Of a stretch of DNA of 64,000 bases, positions 16,824 to 26,157 are shown piece after piece. Source of the DNA: Idiomarina seosinensis (GTDB taxonomy: Bacteria; Pseudomonadota; Gammaproteobacteria; Enterobacterales; Alteromonadaceae); the NCBI RefSeq assembly GCF_003987275.1, contig NZ_PIQF01000004.1:62001-126000 (forward strand), in the 5' to 3' direction. How positions within the stretch are numbered: the stretch's first letter is position 1; every line of letters starts with the position of its first letter. The notes beneath the pieces were generated by a model. It had not been told where the DNA came from. It searched no databases and worked only from the letters and a program-made list of their open reading frames with translations. The position numbers and the translations under genes were made by a program.

Positions 16824-19016
16824 ATGACAGCGACTCAACGATTTTTCGAAGTTTCTTTGCCGGTGCCGTTGCGGCAAACCTTTAGTTACCAGACAGATAA
16901 CCAGGGTTTGCCAATCGGAGCCCGGGTGCGCGTGCCTTTTGGTCAGCGGCAGTTAGTCGGCTATGTGGTCGCAGAACAAAGCGCTGACGATCTTGGCGAG
17001 TATCAGGTTAAAGAAATTATCGAAGTTATCGATCAGCAAACCATCTGGACCGACGATATTTGGCAGTTGATCGTGTGGAGCGCTGATTATTATCATCACA
17101 GCTTAGGTGAAGTTGCTGCTAACGCACTGCCGGTGCTGCTCCGTAAAGGGAATGAGGCAAGCTACCCGGCGACTGAGTATTGGCGCTTAACTGAGGCTGG
17201 TAAAAAAGTTGATTTAGAGGGTCTAAAGCGCGCGCCCAAGCAAATTAAGCTGTTACAGACGTTGGCTGAAAGTGCCTGTACCCGCAGCTCGATCAGCGAG
17301 CAGGGGATTAGCCGAACAGTGATGACGGTTGTTGCCGACAAGGGCTGGATAACATCATTTACTGAACGCGATTCAAAGACCACTTCGGGGTGGGAGTTTG
17401 GCAGTGCTAATCAACCGTTAACTTTGAATAAGCAACAAGCAGTTGCGGTAACCACCATAAATCAGCAGCAGAGGTATGCCGCCTTATTATTACAAGGGGT
17501 CACCGGCAGCGGTAAGACAGAAGTCTATTTGCAGGCAATGACGGATGTATTGCAACGGCAACAACAAGTACTAGTACTTGTTCCTGAAATTGGCTTAACT
17601 CCCCAAACATTGCGTCGCTTTCAGCAACGTTTTGATGTGCCGATTGTTATGCTGCACTCGGGATTAAGCGATTCAGAGCGCTTAAAAGCGTGGCTTGATA
17701 GTCGGTCAGGTAAGGCTGCTATTATCATCGGTACTCGGTCAGCGGTGTTTACGCCGTGTAAAAACCTGGGAATGATTATTATTGATGAAGAGCATGATTT
17801 ATCGTTTAAGCAGCAGGACGGGTTTCGGTACCACGCGCGTGACGTTGCCGTAAAGCGAGCTCAGTTGCTTGATATCCCGATTGTATTAGGCACAGCAACG
17901 CCTGCGCTTGAAACATTAAACAACGCAGTAAATAGTCGTTTTCATTGGCTCAAACTTGATCAGCGAGCAGGTGGTGCAGAAAACGTCAAACACCAGGTGT
18001 TGGATTTAAAACAGCAGACTATTGAGGCTGGTGTATCGGCGCCGCTACAAAAACAAATCGGCAGCGAGTTAGAGCGTGGTAACCAGGTTCTGCTATTTCT
18101 AAATCGTCGTGGTTTTGCACCAGCGCTGATGTGTCATGAATGTGGCTGGATAGCGCAGTGCAAACGATGTGACGCCTACTACACAGTGCATAAGACTTAT
18201 CACCAGCTGCATTGCCATCATTGTGGAAGCCAGCGACCGATTGCTAAACAGTGCGGCGATTGCGGTTCAACTCATTTGATTACGCATGGCGTGGGTACTG
18301 AACAGCTCGAGCAAAGTTTACAGAAGCAATTCCCCGACTATGGTGTGTTGCGAATTGATCGAGACTCAACTCGTCGTAAAGGTGAGCTAGGGCGACAACT
18401 TCAGGCTGCAACGGATAATCGTTACCAGATCCTGGTCGGTACCCAGATGCTGGCTAAAGGGCATCACTTTCCCGATGTCACGCTGGTTGCATTGTTAGAC
18501 GTTGATGGTGCTTTATACAGTGCCGACTTCAGAGCTTCCGAACGGTTGGCACAGTTATTTACTCAAGTGGCTGGTCGCGCTGGGCGAGCCCGCAAAGCCG
18601 GAAAAGTCGTGCTGCAGACACATCACCCTGAACATGATTTAATCCAGGATCTACTTAATAACGGCTACCAGGACTTTGCACTGACGGCATTAGCCGAACG
18701 GCAGATGAGCCTGTTACCACCATTTGGACATATGGCGTTGTTTCGGGCCGAAGCGGTTAACCGTCAGCATGTGGTCACTGCTTTGCAAGAGTTAGCTCAG
18801 TTAATGCCGATCGCTGATGGTGCTCAACTATTAGGGCCCATGCCAGCACTAATGGAGCGAAAAGCCGGGCGCTACCGCTATCAGTTAACATTGCATTGCC
18901 GTAGTCGTAAACTACGTTATCAGTTACTGGAGCACTTGTTGCCACAGATTAATGAGTTGGCATCTTGGCGAAAAATTCGCTGGTCGCTCGATGTTGACCC
19001 TCAAGACTTCACATAA
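16824..19016 (+). CDS. priA: Primosomal replication restart helicase PriA
   Basis: PriA recognises stalled forks and reloads the replisome. The 730-residue protein matches E. coli PriA (732). It has the N-terminal 3'-end-binding and winged-helix regions (residues 1-200) and Walker A GVTGSGKT at about 226-233. The DEEH box IIDEEHDLSF is near 320. A zinc-binding cysteine cluster spans about 437-482 (CHECGW, CKRCD, CHHCG, CGDCG), and helicase motifs V-VI include GTQMLAKGHHFPDVT and QVAGRAGRA. It is divergent from rpmE, followed 74 bases later by argS. Identity is secure. Confidence 0.97.
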   Translation: MTATQRFFEVSLPVPLRQTFSYQTDNQGLPIGARVRVPFGQRQLVGYVVAEQSADDLGEYQVKEIIEVIDQQTIWTDDIWQLIVWSADYYHHSLGEVAANALPVLLRKGNEASYPATEYWRLTEAGKKVDLEGLKRAPKQIKLLQTLAESACTRSSISEQGISRTVMTVVADKGWITSFTERDSKTTSGWEFGSANQPLTLNKQQAVAVTTINQQQRYAALLLQGVTGSGKTEVYLQAMTDVLQRQQQVLVLVPEIGLTPQTLRRFQQRFDVPIVMLHSGLSDSERLKAWLDSRSGKAAIIIGTRSAVFTPCKNLGMIIIDEEHDLSFKQQDGFRYHARDVAVKRAQLLDIPIVLGTATPALETLNNAVNSRFHWLKLDQRAGGAENVKHQVLDLKQQTIEAGVSAPLQKQIGSELERGNQVLLFLNRRGFAPALMCHECGWIAQCKRCDAYYTVHKTYHQLHCHHCGSQRPIAKQCGDCGSTHLITHGVGTEQLEQSLQKQFPDYGVLRIDRDSTRRKGELGRQLQAATDNRYQILVGTQMLAKGHHFPDVTLVALLDVDGALYSADFRASERLAQLFTQVAGRAGRARKAGKVVLQTHHPEHDLIQDLLNNGYQDFALTALAERQMSLLPPFGHMALFRAEAVNRQHVVTALQELAQLMPIADGAQLLGPMPALMERKAGRYRYQLTLHCRSRKLRYQLLEHLLPQINELASWRKIRWSLDVDPQDFT

Positions 19017-19090
19017 CGACCAGAAAACGAGTAAACTAACCGGTCTGGTACTTATCTTTTTTTCCGTTAATTTTACAGGTAGTCGAGTCG

Positions 19091-20833
19091 ATGAAAGAAC
19101 AACTGGAACAGTTACTAGCTGATGCTATTGGTCAAATAAAAGCCGATGGCGTGTTGCCCGCCGATCAAACGGTCAATATTCAGCTCGACCGACCTAGAGA
19201 TAAGTCTCACGGTGACTTTGCAACCAACTTGGCGCTGATGTTGGCGAAGCCGGCTAAGTCTAATCCACGTCAATTAGCTGAGCAGATTATTGCGGCGATT
19301 CCGCAAAATACGTTGCTGGAAAAGGCCGAAATTGCCGGTCCCGGGTTTATTAATTTCAGCATTGCTCAGGATCAGCTTAAAGGCCAGTTGCAGGCAATGT
19401 ACGACAGCAAGCGTATGGCAGTCGCAGAAGCTGAAAATAAGCGTACTATCGTTATTGATTACTCCTCTCCTAACCTAGCCAAAGAGATGCATGTTGGGCA
19501 CCTCCGCTCAGCGATTATTGGTGATGCCACATCTCGTGTTGCAGAGTTCCTGGGCCATAAAGTCATTCGCCAAAATCATGTTGGCGACTGGGGGACTCAA
19601 TTTGGGATGCTGCTGGCGCATATGGAGCAATTGGATAATCAGTCGGCAGAGTATGAGCTTAGTAATTTGGAAACATTTTATAAAGCAGCAAAACAGCGGT
19701 TTGACGATAGTGAAGAGTTTGCCAACCGAGCGCGCGAACTGGTGGTTAAGCTGCAATCTGGTGACGACTACTGCCTGCGCCTTTGGAATCAGTTTATTGA
19801 GGTATCGTTGAGTCACTGTCAGGAAGTTTATGACCGGTTGGGGGTAAAACTGACGCGTGACGATGCTATGGCTGAAAGCGCCTACAACGACAAGTTACCT
19901 GGCGTTATTGAACACCTGCGAGAGAAGCAGCTGCTGGTAGAGGACCAAGGGGCACAATGTGTCTTTTTGGATGAGTTTAAGGGTAAAGAAGGTGAGCCTT
20001 TACCGATTATCGTGCAGAAAAAAGGTGGTGGTTACTTGTATGCAACTACCGACCTGGCCGCCATTGAATATCGTCAGAAGCAGCTTGGCGGTGATTACTT
20101 GATGTATTTTGTCGATGCCCGTCAATCACTGCATTTTGAACAGATATTTACCCTGGCCCGCAAAGCCGGCTTCATCGAGGGTGATATCCGTACCGAACAC
20201 TTTGGTTTTGGTACCGTAATGGGACGGGACGGCAAACCCTATAAAAGCCGTGATGGTGGTGTGACTAAGCTGGCCGATCTTTTAGATGAAGCAGAGCGCC
20301 GGGCTTTATCGTTGTTGCAACAAAAAGACAGTGATTTGAGCGAACAACAACAGCAACAAATAGCCAAAGTTGTTGGCATCAGTTCCGTTAAGTATGCGGA
20401 CCTATCGAAAAACCGTACCAGTGACTACATCTTCGACTGGGACTTAATGTTAACTTTCGAGGGTAATACAGCGCCTTACCTATTGTACGCTTATACCCGA
20501 GTTAACAGCATCTTTAATCGTCTCGGAGACAGCGGTTTTGATCAGGGTGCCGAATTTGTTCTGAATGATGAACGTGAAGTTGCATTGGCGAATCAACTGG
20601 TGCGTTTTAACGAAGTTGTTCATCAAGTTTACGATAAAGCGATGCCACACTTTTTATGTGGTTACTTATTTGATCTGGCGGGCCGTTTTTCGAGCTTTTA
20701 TGAGGCCTGTCCGATACTCAACCAAGAGGATTTGGCTATTCGCAATAGTCGCTTAAAGCTTGCGCGCTTAACGGCCAATACTTTATCGCAAGGGTTAGAA
20801 CTCTTGGGTATTCCAACACTGGAAAAAATGTAA
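19091..20833 (+). CDS. argS: Arginyl-tRNA synthetase
   Basis: ArgS charges tRNA-Arg and needs the tRNA for amino acid activation. The 580-residue class I enzyme has the N-terminal Add1 domain, the HIGH-type motif HVGH (about residues 134-137, in EMHVGHLRSA), and GRDGKPYKSRDGG in place of a canonical KMSKS, as is normal for this family. A C-terminal anticodon-binding DALR domain (YLLYAYTRVNSI onwards) follows. Length matches E. coli (577). In E. coli cytR holds the corresponding position between priA and ftsN. The downstream ftsN-like gene begins four bases after its stop. Confidence 0.97.
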   Translation: MKEQLEQLLADAIGQIKADGVLPADQTVNIQLDRPRDKSHGDFATNLALMLAKPAKSNPRQLAEQIIAAIPQNTLLEKAEIAGPGFINFSIAQDQLKGQLQAMYDSKRMAVAEAENKRTIVIDYSSPNLAKEMHVGHLRSAIIGDATSRVAEFLGHKVIRQNHVGDWGTQFGMLLAHMEQLDNQSAEYELSNLETFYKAAKQRFDDSEEFANRARELVVKLQSGDDYCLRLWNQFIEVSLSHCQEVYDRLGVKLTRDDAMAESAYNDKLPGVIEHLREKQLLVEDQGAQCVFLDEFKGKEGEPLPIIVQKKGGGYLYATTDLAAIEYRQKQLGGDYLMYFVDARQSLHFEQIFTLARKAGFIEGDIRTEHFGFGTVMGRDGKPYKSRDGGVTKLADLLDEAERRALSLLQQKDSDLSEQQQQQIAKVVGISSVKYADLSKNRTSDYIFDWDLMLTFEGNTAPYLLYAYTRVNSIFNRLGDSGFDQGAEFVLNDEREVALANQLVRFNEVVHQVYDKAMPHFLCGYLFDLAGRFSSFYEACPILNQEDLAIRNSRLKLARLTANTLSQGLELLGIPTLEKM

Positions 20834-20837
20834 GCGA

Positions 20838-21407
20838 ATGGATTACGCCAATCGCAAGCCTAAAAAAGCCCCTAAGAAAGGGGCTGGCAAAAAGCCTAAA
20901 AAGCAGACGCAGCGTGGAGCAACCAGCCGCAATACAGGGCAACGACAAGTTCCCTGGTTGATTATCGTGATAGCTGTCGCATTGATTGCAGCCTTTACCT
21001 ACAGCTTGATCAAAATAAATGGTAGCTCTGGTTCAGCGGAGTCGACGCCGGTTATTCAACCGCCACCAGAGGACTTACTGCCAGAAAAACCGGAAGAGCG
21101 CTGGCAGTATATTGATGAACTCGAGCATAAAGAAGTTGAGGTGGATGTGCCCGAGCGTGAGTTGGGTCCTCCTAAACTGATGCAATGTGGTTCTTTTCGA
21201 CAAAAAGCCGATGCTGACCGGTTGCGTGCGCAAATTGCAATGGTTGGTCTGGAAAGTCAGGTTCGTGCAACCGAGGGCAGCAACGGTCTCTGGTATCGGG
21301 TAATATTAGGCCCTTACGAAACAAAACGAGACGCGGAGCGTGATCGGCATAAGCTGCAACGTGCTCAGGTCTTTGGTTGTGCTATCTGGAACTGGAATTT
21401 AGATTAG
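20838..21407 (+). CDS. ftsN: FtsN-like SPOR-domain cell-division protein
   Basis: The 189-residue protein is a bitopic membrane protein: a lysine-rich cytoplasmic tail (residues 1-37), one membrane helix at about 39-58, a short acidic and proline-rich periplasmic linker, and a SPOR domain at about 113-186 (MQCGSFRQKADADRLRAQI and WYRVILGPYETKRDAE). FtsN activates septal peptidoglycan synthesis through a short periplasmic segment, and its SPOR domain binds denuded glycan. E. coli FtsN is 319 residues, so the linker here is much shorter. Position between priA/argS and hslV is the conserved ftsN position, which supports the name over a generic SPOR protein. Confidence 0.8.
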   Translation: MDYANRKPKKAPKKGAGKKPKKQTQRGATSRNTGQRQVPWLIIVIAVALIAAFTYSLIKINGSSGSAESTPVIQPPPEDLLPEKPEERWQYIDELEHKEVEVDVPERELGPPKLMQCGSFRQKADADRLRAQIAMVGLESQVRATEGSNGLWYRVILGPYETKRDAERDRHKLQRAQVFGCAIWNWNLD

Positions 21408-21414
21408 CCAACAC

Positions 21415-21443
21415 CTTGAAATCCTCGCTTTAGGCCCTCAGAT
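21415..21443 (+). promoter_or_regulatory. Candidate sigma-32 (heat-shock) promoter of hslVU
   Basis: CTTGAAA at 21415-21421 is a perfect sigma-32 -35 element. After 14 bases CCTCAGAT at 21436-21443 matches the -10 CCCCATNT at five of seven defined positions. hslVU is a classical RpoH operon. Transcription would start near 21450, about 50 bases before the hslV start. It lies just after the ftsN-like stop. Confidence 0.55.
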
Positions 21444-21498
21444 AGTTGTCAATGACGTCGCGCAGCGACACCATAGGAATTAACTAAAGAGGGCCAAA
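21429..21498 (+). other. Long-range inverted repeat covering the hslV ribosome binding site
   Basis: GGCCCTC at 21433-21439 is complementary to GAGGGCC at 21489-21495, which contains the GAGG Shine-Dalgarno bases of hslV. TTT (21429-21431) can add three pairs with AAA (21496-21498) around one bulged A. A second helix joins TAGTT (21443-21447) with AACTA (21482-21486), and an inner hairpin GTCGC/GCGAC lies at 21457-21469. No T-run follows, so it is unlikely to be an intrinsic terminator. The upstream arm overlaps the candidate heat-shock -10. Confidence 0.5.
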
Positions 21499-21500
21499 CA

Positions 21501-22046
21501 TTGACTACGATAGTATCTGTTCGCCGCGATGACAAAGTTGTTATTGGCGGAGATGGTCAAGTGTCACTGGGTAATACAGTGATGAAATCTAATGCGCGTA
21601 AAGTACGCCGCTTATACAACGATCAAGTGCTAGCAGGGTTTGCTGGCGGCACCGCTGACGCTTTCACTTTATTTGAACGGTTTGAGTCGAAACTCGAGCA
21701 GCATCAAGGCAATTTGATGCGTGCGGCGGTAGAGCTCGCCAAAGACTGGCGGACTGATCGGGCATTACGCAAGCTAGAAGCCTTATTAGCCGTTGCGGAT
21801 AAGGAAACATCATTAATCATTACCGGTAATGGTGACGTGGTACAACCTGAAAATGATCTTATTGCTATTGGTTCTGGTGGTCCATACGCACAGTCGGCTG
21901 CTAGGGCTTTATTGGAAAATACCGAGCTGGATGCGCGCGCTATTGTAGAAAAGGCATTAACCATTGCCGGAGACATATGCGTTTACACCAATGGCAGTCA
22001 AACTATTGAAGAGCAGCAATCGATAGCTGCTTCCAAAAATAAATAA
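21501..22046 (+). CDS. hslV: ATP-dependent protease peptidase subunit HslV
   Basis: HslV is the proteolytic subunit of the HslVU (ClpYQ) protease, an N-terminal threonine hydrolase. Translation starts at TTG 21501 with GAGG about eight bases upstream. After removal of the initiator the nucleophile Thr is exposed in TTIVSVRR (residue 2), and [13 protein letters not shown] and [10 protein letters not shown] are family signatures. At 181 residues it is slightly longer than E. coli HslV (176). hslU follows 17 bases later. A heat-shock-like promoter and an RBS-pairing repeat lie in its leader. Confidence 0.97.
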   Translation: MTTIVSVRRDDKVVIGGDGQVSLGNTVMKSNARKVRRLYNDQVLAGFAGGTADAFTLFERFESKLEQHQGNLMRAAVELAKDWRTDRALRKLEALLAVADKETSLIITGNGDVVQPENDLIAIGSGGPYAQSAARALLENTELDARAIVEKALTIAGDICVYTNGSQTIEEQQSIAASKNK

Positions 22047-22063
22047 ACAGGGGAAAATAAACG

Positions 22064-23416
22064 ATGTCTGATATGACCCCGAGAGAGATTGTTGATGAAC
22101 TTAATCAACACATCATAGGGCAAGATAAAGCAAAGCGTGCTGTCTCGGTTGCATTACGTAACCGCTGGCGGCGCATGCAGTTGGATGACGATTTACGACA
22201 GGAAGTGACGCCTAAGAACATTTTAATGATCGGCCCAACCGGGGTTGGTAAAACCGAAATCGCCCGGCGTCTGGCCAAGCTTGCTAATGCTCCGTTCATA
22301 AAGGTTGAAGCGACTAAGTTTACCGAAGTTGGTTACGTGGGCAAAGAAATAGAGTCCATTATCAAAGATTTGACCGACGTAGCCGTTAAACAAAAGCGCG
22401 AAGAAATGATGAAGAAAGTTCGTTATCGCGCAGAGGAAGCGGCCGAAGATCGTATTTTGGACGTATTGTTACCTCCGGCACGCTCGGCGTCGTCAGGTTG
22501 GGGTAAAGAACAAGACTCGGCAGCTCCTAGTGAAGAAGAACGGAAGTCGCGGCAGGTATTCCGCAAGAAATTACGTGAAGGAGAGCTCGACGATAAAGAG
22601 ATTGAGCTGGATTTAGCGATGTCGCAGATGGGTGTGGAAATAATGGCGCCTCCGGGTATGGAGGAAATGACCTCTCAACTGCAGAATATGTTCCAGAACA
22701 TGGGCAACGATAAAACCAAAAAACGCAAAATGAAGATAAAAGATGCGTTTAAGCAGTTGGTTGATGAAGAAGCTGCGAAATTATTAAATCCCGATGAGGT
22801 TAAAGAAGCCGCGATTAATTCGGTAGAGCAAAATGGCATCGTCTTTTTAGATGAGGTCGATAAGATCTGTAAGCGCGGAGATACGTCAGGGCCGGATGTT
22901 TCGCGTGAGGGTGTGCAACGGGACTTACTGCCGCTGGTAGAGGGAACCACGGTCAATACCAAGCACGGTATGATCCGCACTGACCATATCTTATTCATAG
23001 CGTCCGGTGCTTTTCAGATGAGCAAACCGTCCGATCTGATCCCTGAATTGCAAGGGCGGTTGCCGATTCGGGTCGAGCTGGATGCGCTAACAAGCCATGA
23101 CTTTGTACGTATCCTGACAGAGCCTAACGCATCGTTAACCACTCAGTATCGAGCGCTGCTGAACACCGAAGGAGTAAAAGTAGAGTTTACTGATGACGGT
23201 ATCCAGCGTATTGCGGAAATTGCCTATCATGTTAATGAAACGACAGAGAATATTGGTGCTCGCCGCTTACATACCGTGTTAGAAAGGCTGATGGAAGAAG
23301 TTTCATTTAACGCGACCGATCACTCGGGTGACACTATATCGGTTGATGCGGATTATGTAGAGCAACACATTGGTGAATTGTCTAAAGACGAGGATCTAAG
23401 CCGCTTTATCCTGTAA
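22064..23416 (+). CDS. hslU: HslU ATPase subunit of the HslVU protease
   Basis: HslU is the AAA+ unfoldase that feeds HslV. The 450-residue protein has Walker [10 protein letters not shown] at residues 57-65, a long I-domain (about 110-240), Walker B with VFLDEVDKI near 260, a sensor/arginine-finger region with [14 protein letters not shown], and a C-terminal tail ending DLSRFIL that inserts into HslV. Length is close to E. coli (443). It shares a transcript with hslV and ends three bases from the stop of the convergent EAL-domain gene. Confidence 0.98.
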   Translation: MSDMTPREIVDELNQHIIGQDKAKRAVSVALRNRWRRMQLDDDLRQEVTPKNILMIGPTGVGKTEIARRLAKLANAPFIKVEATKFTEVGYVGKEIESIIKDLTDVAVKQKREEMMKKVRYRAEEAAEDRILDVLLPPARSASSGWGKEQDSAAPSEEERKSRQVFRKKLREGELDDKEIELDLAMSQMGVEIMAPPGMEEMTSQLQNMFQNMGNDKTKKRKMKIKDAFKQLVDEEAAKLLNPDEVKEAAINSVEQNGIVFLDEVDKICKRGDTSGPDVSREGVQRDLLPLVEGTTVNTKHGMIRTDHILFIASGAFQMSKPSDLIPELQGRLPIRVELDALTSHDFVRILTEPNASLTTQYRALLNTEGVKVEFTDDGIQRIAEIAYHVNETTENIGARRLHTVLERLMEEVSFNATDHSGDTISVDADYVEQHIGELSKDEDLSRFIL

Positions 23417-23419
23417 CAG

Positions 23420-25495
23420 CTAAGCTGGGGTGGTCGCTGCTAAAGAATCGCGCAGTGGCTCTCTCCCAGCCTCTAATTCCGACTCTATCATCTGTTCTGC
23501 AAACTCAATACGCATTGGTGGCGAATAGAAATAGCCTTGCATCATATCGCAACCGAGCTGCTGCAGAATGTTCTGCTGATCGTCTGTTTCTATCCCCTCT
23601 GCGATAACTCGTTTACCCAAGCCGTGTGCCAGACGAATCATGGCTTTAAGAATAGTGGCGTCAGTACGGTTCTGCTGCAGTTCACTGACAAAGCTGCGAT
23701 CGATTTTTATCTTGCTAATCGGAAGTGAACGCAAATAGGCGAGTGACGAGTGACCCGTACCAAAGTCGTCGATGGCCACCGTAAACCCAAGCGTGCGTAA
23801 TTTGTTGATAACACTCATGCCGTTATGTAGATCCGACATGGCTATAGTCTCTGTAATTTCAAGCTCAAGGCTACCTGGGGTGATTTGATATTTTCTGATC
23901 AAACTTTGTAATTGATCGATCAATTGAAAGTGCTGGAACTGTTGCGCAGACAGGTTTACAGCGATGGGCCAGCAGTGCGCAAACTGCTGCTCCCATTTTC
24001 GCAGGATTGAGGCTGTCTTTTCCAAAACCCAGGTATCTAAGGTTTCAGTCAAACCCAGTTGCTCTATGTAGGGTAGAAACTCAGCGGGTGCAAGCAAACC
24101 GCGCTCAGGGTGTTGCCAGCGAATCAAAGCTTCGAAACCGCACAACTGTTGATGATCGAAGTCAAACTGAGGCTGCAAGTACAGAACGAACTGGTCTTCT
24201 TTAAAAGCGCGTTTTAGTACTGGCTCCATATCCATTAACTGAGCAAACATATCGTCCATTCCGCGTTCAAAGAAAACCACCTCCGTTTGGTGCAATTTCT
24301 TCGATTCGGTAAGGGCAATGGTTGCCTTATTTAGCAGTATTTCAGCATTAGTGCCATGCTGCGGATAACGCGAGATACCGATGCCGACAGCAATTGTTAT
24401 CGACTTCTCCCCTATTTCCATGGGCTCGTTAAGGGTTTCTTGTAATTCCAGGCCTAAATCGCGTATCAATTGCCGACTTTTTAAATGGTCGAATAAAACC
24501 GCAAAGACATCACCACTGATGCGAGCTACCGCGATAGGTGTTTTATTAAAGTGTTGCAGCCTTCGAGCAACTTCTTTTAACACCTGATCGCCGCCTTTGA
24601 TGCCAAAACTTTCGTTGATTGATTTGAATCGTGAAATTCCAATTAAGCAAACCGTAAGATGGCGGTTGTTGGAACGGCAAAAATCAATCAGCAGTGGTAT
24701 TTTTGAAACCAGCTGCGGACGGTTTGAGACACCGGTGAGGGCATCATGAGTATGCAAATATTCGGCTCGTTGCATTGCCCGAATGGAGGTGCTGCGCTCC
24801 GATTCTAGCAACCAAATGATGATACCGATCATCACTATCGCCAGGAAGATAATGGTAAATACGGGCTGCACGCTTACAACCCAGTCTAGTGCTGGTGGTA
24901 TTAAGGTTAACTTGGCGAGCACGACGAGAAAGTTTTTAATGGCAACAAATAAAAACCCGAAGGCGACAAGTCGCGGGCCAATCCCTTCTTTGACACGCAA
25001 CCACATCGGTAACCCAATAGCGAGAAACATTATGGCAGGTATCAGAAAGCGCATAACACCGTCGCTGGTACCACTCATTGCAAAAGAAATGCTCGGTGTT
25101 ACCCAGAAAAACGAGCCGATACCGGCGAATAGCGCAAAAAAGTAACCGATGTTACGCCAAATACGTTTAGGAACCTGTTGTTTCATAGCATCGGCGGAGC
25201 CGATTGCAACATAGATGATAGCCAGGTATTGCAGCGTTAAAGCGGCGCTTTGCGTTATCGCAGCCCAACTAATAGATTGCTCAGGGCTGTTCATTGCCAT
25301 AGCCGCCAGACAGACTCGAAGTAGCTCACTGCCGCCGTAAGATAAGCACGCAAAAGACCAGTATCTAAGGTAGACACGGTCGTAGGATACAAAGTAAAAA
25401 CGCAGTAAAGCCGCAAAGCCAATGAGTAGCAGCGTTTGTACAAAGTGAGTAATGGTTTCGATCGCCAAACCGGTGATCAAATCGAGAGTCGGCAT
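23420..25495 (-). CDS. Membrane-anchored GGDEF-EAL protein, probable c-di-GMP phosphodiesterase
   Basis: The 691-residue protein has about seven to eight membrane helices (residues 10-230), a GGDEF domain (about 245-400) and an EAL domain (about 425-670). The GGDEF signature is degenerate, SGDVF at 327-331, so cyclase activity is unlikely, though the domain could bind GTP and regulate the neighbour. The EAL domain keeps the catalytic set: EAL at 455-457, the Asn of AVNLSAQQF, ELEITET, DDFGTG at 576-581, KIDRSF and AEGIET. It should therefore hydrolyse c-di-GMP. It sits where menA lies in E. coli, between hslU and rraA, but in the opposite direction. Confidence 0.88.
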   Translation of the reverse strand: MPTLDLITGLAIETITHFVQTLLLIGFAALLRFYFVSYDRVYLRYWSFACLSYGGSELLRVCLAAMAMNSPEQSISWAAITQSAALTLQYLAIIYVAIGSADAMKQQVPKRIWRNIGYFFALFAGIGSFFWVTPSISFAMSGTSDGVMRFLIPAIMFLAIGLPMWLRVKEGIGPRLVAFGFLFVAIKNFLVVLAKLTLIPPALDWVVSVQPVFTIIFLAIVMIGIIIWLLESERSTSIRAMQRAEYLHTHDALTGVSNRPQLVSKIPLLIDFCRSNNRHLTVCLIGISRFKSINESFGIKGGDQVLKEVARRLQHFNKTPIAVARISGDVFAVLFDHLKSRQLIRDLGLELQETLNEPMEIGEKSITIAVGIGISRYPQHGTNAEILLNKATIALTESKKLHQTEVVFFERGMDDMFAQLMDMEPVLKRAFKEDQFVLYLQPQFDFDHQQLCGFEALIRWQHPERGLLAPAEFLPYIEQLGLTETLDTWVLEKTASILRKWEQQFAHCWPIAVNLSAQQFQHFQLIDQLQSLIRKYQITPGSLELEITETIAMSDLHNGMSVINKLRTLGFTVAIDDFGTGHSSLAYLRSLPISKIKIDRSFVSELQQNRTDATILKAMIRLAHGLGKRVIAEGIETDDQQNILQQLGCDMMQGYFYSPPMRIEFAEQMIESELEAGREPLRDSLAATTPA

Positions 25496-25546
25496 GTCAT
25501 CTTTTATAATTATTGTTATTTCTTTCCTAGAGTAATGTGGTTAGCC

Positions 25547-25574
25547 GTTATAATTCAAGTATTGATTACGTCAA
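25547..25574 (-). promoter_or_regulatory. Sigma-70 promoter of the GGDEF-EAL gene
   Basis: On the minus strand TTGACG (25574-25569) and TATAAC (25552-25547) are separated by 16 bases, about 50 bases before the ATG at 25495. The -35 forms one arm of the dyad at 25569-25590. Confidence 0.6.
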
Positions 25575-25590
25575 TTGGAGTTAATTGACG
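25569..25590. repeat. Inverted repeat between the GGDEF-EAL gene and rraA
   Basis: CGTCAATT (25569-25576) and AATTGACG (25583-25590) are perfect 8-bp arms separated by six bases. Each arm reads TTGACG outward, so each could be a -35 hexamer of a divergent promoter; the minus-strand one has a good -10, the plus-strand one does not. It could equally be an operator. Confidence 0.5.
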
Positions 25591-25671
25591 ACAAATCTTG
25601 ATTTAGGTTTTTGAATGACGCAAGAACCGTTATACTCACTGATAGTCTCTTCCTACAGCGTGGACAAAGCC

Positions 25672-26157
25672 ATGGAATACAATACCTCAGAACTGTGTGA
25701 TCTTTATCCGGATATGGTCGACGTCGTCGAACCTATGTTCGAAAATTATGGTGGGCGCACGTCATTTGGTGGTCAGCTAGTCATTATCAAGAGTTACGAA
25801 GATAAAGGCCTGATTGAGGAAACACTAAACCAAGATGGTGGTGGCAAAGTCTTATTAATTGACGGAGGCGGCTCGGTCAGACGCGCGTTAATTGATTTAG
25901 CGATTGCAGAACAGGCATTTGATAACGATTGGGAAGGCATTGTTTGTTACGGTTCAGTGCGCGATGTCGATGCACTCGAAGAACTTGATATTGGTATCTT
26001 AGGGGTTGCCTCTATCCCGGTCGCAGCTACTAGCGAAGGCACTGGTGAAGTTGATATTCCGGTTAACTTTGGTGGTGTAACCTTTTTGCCGGAAGACCAC
26101 ATCTACGTGGATAGCACCGGCGTTATCCTCTCTCCAGAGCCGCTTGATATTGAATGA
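25672..26157 (+). CDS. rraA: RraA, regulator of ribonuclease E activity
   Basis: RraA is a trimeric protein that binds RNase E and damps mRNA decay. I choose the ATG at 25672, giving [14 protein letters not shown] and exactly 161 residues, the length of the E. coli protein. An upstream in-frame ATG at 25615 would add 19 residues with no family match. [38 protein letters not shown] and [15 protein letters not shown] follow the family throughout. Position near hslVU is conserved with E. coli. Its stop overlaps the hutG-like start (ATGA), an unusual pairing. A possible -10 TATACT at 25631-25636 precedes it. Confidence 0.95.
   Translation: MEYNTSELCDLYPDMVDVVEPMFENYGGRTSFGGQLVIIKSYEDKGLIEETLNQDGGGKVLLIDGGGSVRRALIDLAIAEQAFDNDWEGIVCYGSVRDVDALEELDIGILGVASIPVAATSEGTGEVDIPVNFGGVTFLPEDHIYVDSTGVILSPEPLDIE

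Noticed and set aside
19018-19055. Weak ACCAG/CTGGT hairpin with a T-run between priA and argS
   Set aside because: Only five pairs with a long loop; not strong enough to call a terminator.
24783-25145. Open frame of 120 codons antisense to the GGDEF-EAL gene
   Set aside because: Lies over conserved membrane helices of the real gene; no motif support.
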